From Paraburkholderia hospita (GTDB lineage Bacteria; Pseudomonadota; Gammaproteobacteria; Burkholderiales; Burkholderiaceae): a stretch of DNA of 64,000 nucleotides. The translations under genes and the position numbers were made by a program. Position 1 is the first letter of the stretch; the number at the start of each line of letters is the position of its first letter. Under the pieces are notes generated by a model. That model saw only the letters and a program-made list of their open reading frames with translations, was not told the DNA's origin and ran no database searches. Below, piece by piece: positions 7,379 through 15,456 of the stretch. Location of the stretch: the NCBI RefSeq assembly GCF_002902965.1, contig NZ_CP026106.1, forward strand, positions 1-64,000, read 5' to 3'.

Positions 7379-8458
7379 CTAGTGATGGTGATGCCCCGTC
7401 ACGCGATCCCACCCATGCTGCACGGCGGACTTGAAACGCTCCCAGCTACCTACAGCCTTGTCGCGCTCCCAATCCTCCCGCACTTCCGGCTCGACCTCGT
7501 CCCACGATCTGTCCTGATAGCGGATTTCGCGGGCCATCGTCGCGCCGTAGTGATAGGCCGGAACGTACTCGTCATAGCGCAAGCCTTCGTGCGCGTATTC
7601 CGCGTCATAGTGGGTGCGGAAATCCTCTTCGTATTCGAGATATTCATCCGGCACCTGTTGGGGCATCGCTCGCGCGGGCGCGGCGGTGTCGGGCGTCATC
7701 ACGGCGCCTGAGCCGGCGATGCCCGCTGACGCGATCGCCGCGGCCGCGGGCGTATCGTCCTGATGCACGGCCGGCCGGTTGGCGGACGTGGGCACGCCAT
7801 AATCGGGATACTGGGCCGCCTCGCCAGGAAGCGCCGTTGAGGGTTCCGGCGGCGGCACATCTGGCCGCATCACCGCTCCGGCGCCCGGCGCGCTCGCGGC
7901 GGCGAGCGCCTGTGCGGACGGTTCGTCGACGGGCGGCACGCCATGCAGTGCGTCCATGCGCGCACGGTTGCGCGCTTCTTCCTCAGCGAGCAGCGCGTCG
8001 CTCGACGGCCGCGCCGCCGTCGGCGTTACGGCCGGCTTGCCAATACCCAACTCGTCGAGCACCGAGTGCTCGCGTCTCGTCTCGGCTGCGGGCATCGCGG
8101 CATCGGGCGCCCGCTCGCTTACTTCGATCGCTCCAAGCTTGCTCAACGAAGTGCGCGCGAGTTCCGCATGCGACTCGCTCGCGGCGTTGACAGCCACGAG
8201 CACTGCGCCGCGTCGAACCGCATCCGTGTAGCGCTCGGCTTCAGGGGCGGTCGGGCCGGAGGTCGCGAACAGGCTCGACAGGAATCGTTCGATGTTGGCG
8301 ATCACGCCGGGAGACTCCTCGGCGGCTGCGTCGGCGGGCGTTTCGGGGTGCGCCTGCAGATCGATGTCGGTGGACGCGAAGCCGGTCTGCACAAGCATGT
8401 TGCGCGCGCTTTCGGCCTGCGCGTAGGTGGCGAAAAGACCAATCACGGTGTGTCGCAT
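7379..8458 (-). CDS. Stress-type protein with YflT-like N-terminus and acidic-aromatic C-terminal domain
   Basis: 359 residues. The N-terminus (TVIGLFATYAQAESARNMLV) resembles the general-stress YflT/17M domain found in many GC-rich bacteria. The middle (about 120-240) is Pro/Ala-rich and probably flexible. The C-terminal 90 residues form a conserved-looking module rich in Tyr, Trp and acidic residues (FRTHYDAEYAHEG, then WDEVEPEVREDWERDK and a WERFK motif), ending in four histidines. Similar C-termini occur on stress-induced proteins of unknown role. The start at 8458 follows CGGAGACAG; an upstream in-frame start lacks a ribosome-binding site. Function unknown. Confidence 0.75.
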   Translation of the reverse strand: MRHTVIGLFATYAQAESARNMLVQTGFASTDIDLQAHPETPADAAAEESPGVIANIERFLSSLFATSGPTAPEAERYTDAVRRGAVLVAVNAASESHAELARTSLSKLGAIEVSERAPDAAMPAAETRREHSVLDELGIGKPAVTPTAARPSSDALLAEEEARNRARMDALHGVPPVDEPSAQALAAASAPGAGAVMRPDVPPPEPSTALPGEAAQYPDYGVPTSANRPAVHQDDTPAAAAIASAGIAGSGAVMTPDTAAPARAMPQQVPDEYLEYEEDFRTHYDAEYAHEGLRYDEYVPAYHYGATMAREIRYQDRSWDEVEPEVREDWERDKAVGSWERFKSAVQHGWDRVTGHHHH

Positions 8459-8677
8459 GTCTGTCTCCGTCGGCTTTATGGGTGGATGCGGCGATGCACT
8501 ACTGCATCCTCTGTGACGGTATACGCGCAACCTTCATGCCGGGCTTCGCGAGCGCGGGTCGACGGGAACTGTCAGAAGAGACAGGCGACAGCGGGAAGCC
8601 GTCGCCCACGGCAAGCGCGCCCGTCGCATGGCGCGCTTTTTACAAATATAGTCGGTAATCCCCGGCAAAACGGCCGC

Positions 8678-10960
8678 TCAACTGGCGGGGTGAGTCGGCG
8701 TATGCGCGAGATCGCGCTGCAGCGTCTGCAGGAATTTGTCGAGCAGCGCGATATCGAACGGCTTCGACAGCACGCGCACATCGACGTGGCGCGCGCGCTC
8801 CAGCTCTTCCGCATAGCCAGTGACGAGAATCACCGGGAGCTTAGTCTCGAAAGCTTGCACGCGTTCAGCGAGATCGATGCCGTTCAGCGTGCCGGGCATA
8901 TGGATGTCGGAAATCACGAGGTCGAAGGGCAAGGGCTCGCCCGTTTCCTTTTGCCTCGCGTGCGCGGCGTCGAAGCGTTCCATCGCCGCGTCGGCGTTGA
9001 ACACGCAGGTGACGTCGTGGCCCATCATCTGCAGCAACGCTTCCGTGCCCGCCGCGACTTCGTCGTTGTCCTCGACGAGCAGAATGCGCAGGCCATGCGG
9101 CGCGCCCGCCTCTTCCGCGATGGGCTCGGCAGGCCGCTCGACTTCAGGCGCCTGCGTCGCGCGCGGCAGATAGAGCCGCACCGACGTACCCGCGCCGATC
9201 GCGCTATCAATCGCGGCCAGCCCGCCCGAGCGCTCGCAGAACGCGAACACCTGAGGCAGGCCGAGACCCGTGCCCATGCCTTTCGGCTTGGTCGTGAAAA
9301 GCGGCTCGAACGCGCGCGACAGTATCTCCGGCGGCATCCCGACGCCCGTATCTTCCAGCGACAACTGCACGAACGCGCCCGTGATCGGAAAGCCGTCTTC
9401 GTGACGGAAGCTCACGTTGTTCGCGCGCACCGTAAAGCGTCCGCCGTTCGGCATCGCATCGCGGGCGTTGACGGCGACGTTGATCAGCGCGAGCTCGAGT
9501 TCGGCGACGTCGACCTGCATCGGCCACACGCCCGTGCCGACGTCCATCACCAGCGCGACCTTCGCGCCTAGCGAAGCGCGCAGCAGATCGCGGCAACCCG
9601 GCAGCCAGCGTTCGACGTCGAGCGTCTCGTTGCGCAAGGGCTGCTTGCGCGCCACGCCGAGCAATTGACGCGTGAGCGACTGGCCGCTCTTGAGCGCGCG
9701 CTCGACGGCGGACAGCTCGCGGTCGAACGCCGCCGCGCCGCGCCGCCGCACGATCTGCACATTGGCCGATACGATCATCAGCAGGTTGTTGAAGTCGTGC
9801 GCGACGCTGCCGACCAGATTGCCGAGCGCTTCCATCTTGCGCGATTGCCGGTAGGCCGATTCGATCGAGCGACGCATCGACGCTTCCGCCTGCCAGCGCT
9901 CCCACGCTTCCTCTTCCGCGCCGAGGCGCCTGAGCGACAGCCAGATCACACACCACAGCACGATGGACGGCACGAACGTCGACAGGATGAGCACGCTCAG
10001 GTGGCGATACCACGCGGCCCAGATCGCGGACGTCCGATAGCCGACTGTCACATACACGGGATACGAGCCGACGCGGCGAAACGCGACGATCAGCTTCTCG
10101 CCGTCGAGCGCCGAGCGCACCCGCACGACGCCCGCGCGCCGGCCTTCGGCGAGCGCGTCGGTGTACGCGTTGTGGCGGATGGGCTCTTCCGCCTTCGACG
10201 GCATGCCGACGGGATAGCGCGCGAGCACCGCGGCGTCGGAGCGCGTCAGCGCCATCGTCATCGGCGAGTCGTTGCCGCCCAGCAGCTCTCGATAGAACGC
10301 AGCGAAGTAGCTGGGCCGCAGCGCCACCGACACCACGCCCGCGAACCCGCCGTCCTCGCCGCGCCGCGCGACGCCCGTGTTGAACACGATCTCGCCCGCG
10401 ACATGCCCGACCATCACCTTCGACACATGTTCGAGCACCTGGCCGTCGCGAATGCCGACAAAATCTTCGCGATGATCGATCGACACGGCCGGCGCCGGAT
10501 AGAAACGGCTGCTGGCGAGCAGCGTGCCGTCATGCCCGAAGATCGAGACAGCCGCGACCTGCGGATAGCCGCCGCCCATCGTCTGCAGCTTTTCGTGGAT
10601 CGCGGCTTCGCCTTCGCGTATGCCGTCGTCGTCGAGTCCCTGCACCAGATCGACGATGCGCGCGTTGAGCGCCTCGTTCATGTCGAACACTTTCAACGCG
10701 TGCTCTTCGGCGACGCGCACGGTGCGCAGCGTGAGATCGGTGGCGTCGGCCTCGCGCGTGCGCAGGTCGCTGAACGCCATCGCCGCCACGAACACGCACG
10801 GCACCACGACGGCCGCCACCAGCAGCGCGATCAGCGTCATACGGCGGACGGCAAAGTTCTGCTCGGGTACGGCGGGAAAAAGCGCTTCGTCGGGCCGCGT
10901 GCCGGTGGCACGTTCGTCCGGGGCATTCGCGTCGGCGGAATCGGGCCGGTCAGCAGTCAT
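8678..10960 (-). CDS. Hybrid sensor histidine kinase with C-terminal receiver domain
   Basis: 760 residues. Transmembrane helix 1 spans about 41-63, a periplasmic PDC/Cache-like sensor about 70-310, and helix 2 about 320-344. A phospho-acceptor segment follows with His388 in SVAHDFNNLL, then an HATPase domain (about 430-610, with the N box NVAVNARDAMP and a GMGTGLGL G-box), and a receiver domain (about 640-755) with the phospho-Asp in LVISDIHMP. The HDFNN type often passes phosphate to its own receiver or a separate regulator. No cognate DNA-binding regulator lies next to it. The divergent regulator at 11685 is a possible partner, but 720 bp separate them. The ligand is unknown. Confidence 0.9.
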   Translation of the reverse strand: MTADRPDSADANAPDERATGTRPDEALFPAVPEQNFAVRRMTLIALLVAAVVVPCVFVAAMAFSDLRTREADATDLTLRTVRVAEEHALKVFDMNEALNARIVDLVQGLDDDGIREGEAAIHEKLQTMGGGYPQVAAVSIFGHDGTLLASSRFYPAPAVSIDHREDFVGIRDGQVLEHVSKVMVGHVAGEIVFNTGVARRGEDGGFAGVVSVALRPSYFAAFYRELLGGNDSPMTMALTRSDAAVLARYPVGMPSKAEEPIRHNAYTDALAEGRRAGVVRVRSALDGEKLIVAFRRVGSYPVYVTVGYRTSAIWAAWYRHLSVLILSTFVPSIVLWCVIWLSLRRLGAEEEAWERWQAEASMRRSIESAYRQSRKMEALGNLVGSVAHDFNNLLMIVSANVQIVRRRGAAAFDRELSAVERALKSGQSLTRQLLGVARKQPLRNETLDVERWLPGCRDLLRASLGAKVALVMDVGTGVWPMQVDVAELELALINVAVNARDAMPNGGRFTVRANNVSFRHEDGFPITGAFVQLSLEDTGVGMPPEILSRAFEPLFTTKPKGMGTGLGLPQVFAFCERSGGLAAIDSAIGAGTSVRLYLPRATQAPEVERPAEPIAEEAGAPHGLRILLVEDNDEVAAGTEALLQMMGHDVTCVFNADAAMERFDAAHARQKETGEPLPFDLVISDIHMPGTLNGIDLAERVQAFETKLPVILVTGYAEELERARHVDVRVLSKPFDIALLDKFLQTLQRDLAHTPTHPAS

Positions 10961-11684
10961 GGCGCAAGCCGCGCGCGCGGCCGATTGAAAAGGTGTGTGT
11001 TCTCATCATAGGTTCAGTGGACCATCCGCTCGCGCGCAATGCAACCAAGCAGACGCCGCGGCCGCGCCTGCAGGGCCCGGACGCTTTAGTCATACGAGTT
11101 CGCGAATCAGCGACGAATCCGGAAGCGCAAACGTACACAAAAGTACAAAGACGATCTTTTATCTGACGAATGCTTACGTTTCGACTCGAATCTGACTCAA
11201 ACGAGTTAAATTCGTTCGACGAATGCATTCTGGCGAGTTGCCTTTCCGCCAATTTGATTCGAAAATTGCGCACAGACAAATAATCAGCCCGCCATGATCG
11301 GGCGAATTTCGCGCGAGGGACCGGGCATTGCATGCCATGCAAGACCGGGCAGACCCTCGCGTAGACCAGCGGGGCACCACGGAGCCATGAACGCCGTCTT
11401 GCCACCGCAGCACTATCTACGGGGTAGGCTTCGAAAATGCCGGTCATTGCCGTTGTCCATTGCGTGCGCGCTGCAGCGGCCGCACGCCGCGCGCGCAGCA
11501 CCTGCCGTCGGGTGCGCCTGTCGCCGCGCCACGCGGGGTCGGCATCGCTCGTGCCGGCCGCTTCGGGTTCCCGCTTTGTCGCTGCCGCAGAGGCTGCGTC
11601 GCGCAACTGCGCGAGCGGCCACTCAAGTTCGCCCATGCAGCGCCGTTAACACGCAAGAACCCACTCCGTTTCCAGCCCGCCGCC
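10961..11684. other. Long divergent intergenic region
   Basis: About 720 bp between the sensor kinase and the response-regulator operon. The centre (about 11090-11290) is less GC-rich than its surroundings. Long open frames exist on both strands, but none has family resemblance and they overlap each other, as expected for high-GC shadows. It probably holds promoters for both flanking units. Confidence 0.55.
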
Positions 11685-12053
11685 ATGCCTTTGCCCATTG
11701 TGATCGCCGATGACTCGCTGCTTGCCCGCAAGGTGCTCACGAAAGCATTGCCGCAGGACTGGGACGTCGACATTACCTACGCGTCCAACGGACGCGAAGC
11801 GCTCGAGCATTATCGCAAGGGGCGCGCATCGGTGATGTTTCTTGACCTGACGATGCCCGACATGACGGGCTATCAGGTTCTGGAGGCCCTGCAGCACGAG
11901 GACCTGAATACCTTCGTGATCGTCGTGTCCGCCGATGTCCAGCCGATGGCAAGGGAACGCGTGCGCACGCTCGGCGCGGTCGCATTCGTCCCCAAGCCCG
12001 TGACCACCGAGGCGGTGCTTCCCATCCTCAAGGAGTACGGGTTGTATGTCTGA
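11685..12053 (+). CDS. Single-domain response regulator (CheY-like)
   Basis: 122-residue receiver domain with no output domain. The acidic pair is in IVIADDS (residues 5-11), the phospho-acceptor Asp in MFLDLTMPD (about residue 54), and the conserved Lys in FVPKPV (about residue 105). It overlaps the next gene, a CheC-like phosphatase, by 8 bp, and a diguanylate cyclase follows. It therefore probably relays a signal through this trio rather than to a flagellar motor. The ATG at 11685 is placed at the domain start; its ribosome-binding site is weak. Confidence 0.9.
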   Translation: MPLPIVIADDSLLARKVLTKALPQDWDVDITYASNGREALEHYRKGRASVMFLDLTMPDMTGYQVLEALQHEDLNTFVIVVSADVQPMARERVRTLGAVAFVPKPVTTEAVLPILKEYGLYV

Positions 12054-12669
12054 GCCAGTCCTCAACGAAGATCAGCGCGACGCGCTGCAAGAGGTCGCCA
12101 ATCTGGCGATGGGCCAGGCCGCGACGCGCCTCGCCCTGCTGCTGGATGCGTTCATCGAACTGTCCGTGCCGCGCGTGCGCGTGGTCGCCGTGCGCGAGGC
12201 CGCGTCGGCGCTGCGCGAGATGACGGGCATCAACGAGCCCGTGAGCGCCGTGCGACAAGGCTTTCGCTCGGACATCAAGGGCGAGGCGCTGGTGATCTGC
12301 CGCAGCGGCAGCATCGAGCAGCTGTGCTCGCTGGTGAGCGACCCGTATGCGAAGTCCGCGTATGAGGCGACCACCCAGGAAGAGCTGGTGTTCGACGTCG
12401 CGAACATCCTGACGGGCGCGTGCGTGTCGTGCATTCTCGACCAGCTTGGGCGCATGCCCGTGTTCTCGCAGCCGGGCCTGCTCGGCTCGGCGATGTCGCT
12501 CGACGACGTGTTCCAGCCGAACGTGCTCGCCTGGGAAGTCGCGCTGCTGGTCGAAGTGAATTTTGCGTTAGAGGATCAGAGTTTCCGCGCCCACCTCGTG
12601 ATGCTGATGGCGGAAGACTCGATCCGTCATCTCAGTTCCGCGCTGGACGCGCTGCTTTCCAGCATATGA
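12046..12669 (+). CDS. CheC-like chemotaxis phosphatase family protein
   Basis: 207 residues with two CheC-type repeats. The first has EVANLAMGQAATRLALLL near residue 17, the second ELVFDVANILTGACVSCIL near residue 110. CheC/CheX/FliY phosphatases use an E-x-x-N pair to remove phosphate from CheY. Here E17-x-x-N20 and a partly matching VANILTG helix are seen. Its start overlaps the response regulator stop by 8 bp and its stop overlaps the diguanylate cyclase start (ATGA). The likely substrate is the co-encoded receiver; that is inferred from context. Confidence 0.82.
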   Translation: MSEPVLNEDQRDALQEVANLAMGQAATRLALLLDAFIELSVPRVRVVAVREAASALREMTGINEPVSAVRQGFRSDIKGEALVICRSGSIEQLCSLVSDPYAKSAYEATTQEELVFDVANILTGACVSCILDQLGRMPVFSQPGLLGSAMSLDDVFQPNVLAWEVALLVEVNFALEDQSFRAHLVMLMAEDSIRHLSSALDALLSSI

Positions 12670-13604
12670 ATGCCCCGCTTCCCACGCTGAGCGATCTGGT
12701 CGTCGAACGGGTCGGCTTCGGCATTTTCGTGCTCGACCGCCAGATGAACGTGCTGATGTGGAATCGCTTCATGCACGATCACAGCGGGCTGTCGGCGCAA
12801 CAGGTGGTCGGCAGATCGATTTTCGCGAGCTTTCCGGAACTGCCGCGCGTGTGGTTGACGCGCAAGCTCGAAAGCGTGTTCCAGCTCGGGAGCTTCGCGT
12901 TCAGTTCGTGGGAGCAGCGCCCCTATCTGTTCAAGTTCGATCACGACCGGCCGATCACGGGCGGTGTCGATTTCATGCAGCAGGACTGCACGTTCATGCC
13001 GATCATGCGCGATCGCGAGGTCGAGGCCGTTTGCGTGACGGTCTCCGACGTGACGCACGTGAGCATCATGCAGCGCGAGCGCGAAGAGGCCGTGGCGAAA
13101 CTGCAGGAATACGCGGACCGCGATGGGCTGACTGGCATCGCGAACCGGCGTTACTTCGAAGCGCGTCTGCGCGACGAGTACACGCGCTGGCAGCGTTACG
13201 GCGGCGAACTGTCGATCCTGCTGTTCGATCTGGACCACTTCAAGAAGATCAACGACCAGTTCGGTCACGTGGTCGGCGATACCGTGCTGCGTGATATGGC
13301 GCAGCGCGTGTCGCATGTCGTGCGCGCACAGGATACGTTCGGGCGCTTCGGCGGCGAGGAGTTTGCGCTGCTGCTGCCGTGCACGCCGCTGGAAGACGCG
13401 ATGCTGGTCGCGGAGAAAATCCGCAATACGATTGGCGACACGCCGGTTGACGTGCAAGGCGTCGATGTGCCCGTGACGGCGAGTGTCGGCGGCGCGTCCG
13501 CGCGGGCGGGCGTGCCTGCCTACGAGGCGCTCATCAACGAGGCGGATGCGGCGCTGTACAGCGCGAAGCGGCAGGGACGCAACCGGTCGGTTGCGTTTAT
13601 CTGA
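12666..13604 (+). CDS. PAS-GGDEF diguanylate cyclase
   Basis: 312 residues. An N-terminal PAS-like domain (about 10-130) joins through a coiled linker to a GGDEF domain. The active-site motif is GGEEF at 229-233. The product-inhibition I-site R220-x-x-D223 lies five residues before it, so both catalysis and feedback control look intact. It would make cyclic di-GMP. No membrane segment is seen, so it is cytosolic. Its ATG overlaps the phosphatase stop codon (ATGA at 12666-12669), making it the likely output of the three-gene signalling operon. Confidence 0.93.
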   Translation: MNAPLPTLSDLVVERVGFGIFVLDRQMNVLMWNRFMHDHSGLSAQQVVGRSIFASFPELPRVWLTRKLESVFQLGSFAFSSWEQRPYLFKFDHDRPITGGVDFMQQDCTFMPIMRDREVEAVCVTVSDVTHVSIMQREREEAVAKLQEYADRDGLTGIANRRYFEARLRDEYTRWQRYGGELSILLFDLDHFKKINDQFGHVVGDTVLRDMAQRVSHVVRAQDTFGRFGGEEFALLLPCTPLEDAMLVAEKIRNTIGDTPVDVQGVDVPVTASVGGASARAGVPAYEALINEADAALYSAKRQGRNRSVAFI

Positions 13605-13630
13605 AGGGGTGTCTGGGATGTTTGCCGGCA

Positions 13631-13648
13631 AGCGGGCGTCGGCCCGCT
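13631..13648. terminator. Hairpin between convergent genes
   Basis: 7-bp inverted repeat AGCGGGC / GCCCGCT with a GTCG loop between the diguanylate cyclase stop and the convergent DUF4440-type gene. No U-run follows, so termination strength is uncertain. Confidence 0.5.
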
Positions 13649-13661
13649 GCGGCGAATCGAT

Positions 13662-14084
13662 TTACTTGCGGCTCATCCACGAGCCGACGACGCGCCACTG
13701 GCCGTCGTGGCGCGCGAAGTCGTCCTTGAAGGCGAACACGGCTTGCTGGCCGTCCGGGGCCATGAAGCGGTTCTCGCCGGTCACCACGGCCTGATCGCCG
13801 TCGACATGAACGTTCACGTACTGCAGCGTCTGCGTCGAACCTGACGGCACCGGCGATGCGTTCAGCACGTCGCTCTTCGAGCGCGCCATACCGGACGGCG
13901 TGATTTCACGGTACGAGTCGTCGAGCAGCAGTTTCAGCGTATCGCGATCGTGATGCATGCTCGCCTGGACCCAGGCTTCTTCCATCTGGCGGATCACGGC
14001 TTCGTCGTTTTCGGCAGCGAAGGCCGGCGTCGCGAGCGCAAAAGCGGCGAGAACGGGAGCGAAAAACAGCATATACAGTTTCAT
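13662..14084 (-). CDS. Secreted NTF2-like/SnoaL-like (DUF4440-type) protein
   Basis: 140 residues beginning with a Sec signal (MKLYMLFFAPVLAAFALATP, then AFAA). The mature part starts ENDEAVIRQMEEAWVQASMH, a typical opening for DUF4440/SnoaL-like cone-shaped domains, and ends with WRVVGSWMSR. Members are often small binding proteins or isomerase-like enzymes of unknown substrate. The signal points to the periplasm. AAGGAAAAAAG stands before the ATG. It is monocistronic, and its upstream region is AT-rich. Confidence 0.8.
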   Translation of the reverse strand: MKLYMLFFAPVLAAFALATPAFAAENDEAVIRQMEEAWVQASMHHDRDTLKLLLDDSYREITPSGMARSKSDVLNASPVPSGSTQTLQYVNVHVDGDQAVVTGENRFMAPDGQQAVFAFKDDFARHDGQWRVVGSWMSRK

Positions 14085-14607
14085 CTTTTTTCCTTAATAC
14101 GATTTAAATCAATAATCCGATTCAATGATTTTGAAAACGACAAATTAAAATATGCTCCGTGTGACTTTTAAAATTGGAGCAACAAAGATTTTTATTGCGC
14201 ACGATTAATGTGAATGGTTCAAAGGCATGCTGTGGGCGCCGCCCACGGTTATCCGCCATCCCGCTTCGTTTCGTTGCGGGATTAAATGTAGTCTGTATTT
14301 AAATTGAGGTATCTCGGATAACTCTTAATTTGAGATAGCATTTCGAGATGTTTTGAATGCCTGTGCGTAGACAAATCTGTGTTTTTTGTTGCCGTTACAC
14401 TTCGCTCTTCGGCGAGGCAAATCGACGGCGCGCGCCGCAGCGGCTTCCGCCGTTCCTGCGTCCGCTATGAAAGGTTGGTATACTTTTGCCCGTTTTCCGG
14501 TCTTTTCGGCCGGCGTTTCGCGCGTGTCCGCGCGCGCGGGCGGCTTGCCCTGCGGGTAGGCATGACTTCTTGATCGCCCCTTCGGGGGTGTCTCAGCGGA
14601 GATCGTC
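14085..14607. other. AT-rich regulatory region upstream of the hopanoid operon
   Basis: No gene seen in 520 bp. About 14086-14400 is much more AT-rich than the window. It holds a near-palindrome GTGGGCG-C-CGCCCAC (14232-14246), a hairpin CCCGC...GCGGG (about 14260-14280) and several GAGAT-type repeats at 14300-14350. The AT bias fits a nucleoid-protein-bound or highly regulated promoter region for hpnD and the gene at 13662. Confidence 0.55.
14476..14484 (+). promoter_or_regulatory. Candidate extended -10 promoter of hpnD-hpnE-shc-hpnG
   Basis: TGGTATACT is an extended -10 element (TG-N-TATACT) about 120 bp upstream of hpnD. No good -35 is visible, as expected for extended -10 promoters. A GC hairpin (GCCCC-TTC-GGGGGT, about 14576-14589) lies in the predicted leader. 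Confidence 0.5.
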
Positions 14608-15456
14608 TTGGCCGTTTCCAATCTCGTCGTGGACGACACACAAACTGACGCAGCTGCCGCCAGTTCAGGCAGCTCGTTTTATCTCGCGATGCGCATCTTG
14701 CCGCCTGCGCAGCGCGATGCGATGTACCAGGTCTACGCTTTCTGTCGCGCCGTCGACGATATCGCCGACAGCGACCTGCCGCGCGCCGAGCGCGACGCAG
14801 GCCTCGAGCGCTGGCGGGCGGACATCGACGCGTGCTACGCCGGCTCGCCGCGCGCGTCGCTGCTTGAGCTGACCCGGCACATCCACACGTTTCATCTTCA
14901 GCGCGAAGACTTCCACGCGATGATCGACGGCATGGCAATGGATGCCGCCGCCGACATCTGCGCGCCCGACGAAGCCACGCTCGACCTGTACTGCGATCGT
15001 GTCGCGAGCGCAGCGGGTCGGCTATCGGTGAGGATATTCGGGATGGAGGAGCAGCCGGGCGTCGAGCTGTCGCACCATCTGGGCCGCGCGCTGCAACTGA
15101 CGAACATCCTGCGCGACATCGACGAAGACGCGGAGATCAACCGCTGCTATCTGCCATACGAGCTGCTGGCGCGCGAAGGCATCGCGGCGACGAATCCGCT
15201 CACGATCGCCGACGATCCGTCGCTGCCGCGCGTCTGCGCGACCCTCGCGGAGCGTGCGAAGCAGCACTTCGCCGCCGCCGACGCGATCATGGACGTGCAG
15301 CCGCGCGCGCAGGTCAAGGCGCCGCGCATCATGTCGGGCGTCTATCGCCTGCTGCTCGAGCGCACGCTGGAACGCGGCTTCGACATTCCGCGCACGAAAG
15401 TCAGCAAGCCGAAGCTGCGGATGCTGGCGATCGTGGCGCGCTACGCTTTCTTTTGA
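14608..15456 (+). CDS. hpnD: Presqualene diphosphate synthase HpnD
   Basis: 282-residue trans-isoprenyl head-to-head synthase. The first Asp-rich motif is in CRAVDDIADSD (about residue 46) and the second in NILRDIDEDAEINRCYLP (about 169). HpnD condenses two farnesyl diphosphates to presqualene diphosphate, the first step of the HpnCDE squalene route. The start is TTG at 14608, chosen because GGAG (14598-14601) sits 6 bases upstream and no ATG precedes the domain. It is first in an operon with hpnE, shc and hpnG, all overlapping. The usual partner hpnC is absent. Confidence 0.92.
   Translation: MAVSNLVVDDTQTDAAAASSGSSFYLAMRILPPAQRDAMYQVYAFCRAVDDIADSDLPRAERDAGLERWRADIDACYAGSPRASLLELTRHIHTFHLQREDFHAMIDGMAMDAAADICAPDEATLDLYCDRVASAAGRLSVRIFGMEEQPGVELSHHLGRALQLTNILRDIDEDAEINRCYLPYELLAREGIAATNPLTIADDPSLPRVCATLAERAKQHFAAADAIMDVQPRAQVKAPRIMSGVYRLLLERTLERGFDIPRTKVSKPKLRMLAIVARYAFF

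Noticed and set aside
8613..8641. Hairpin AAGCGCGCC/GGCGCGCTT with a T-run on the plus strand
   Set aside because: The flanking genes are on the minus strand, where no U-run follows; not called as a terminator for the sensor kinase gene.
9665..11011. Long plus-strand frame (448 residues) inside the sensor kinase gene
   Set aside because: His/Arg-rich antisense shadow of a well-supported kinase; no domains.
10950..11636. 228-residue minus-strand frame upstream of the sensor kinase gene
   Set aside because: It overlaps the kinase start, has no family features, and the region is better read as divergent promoters.
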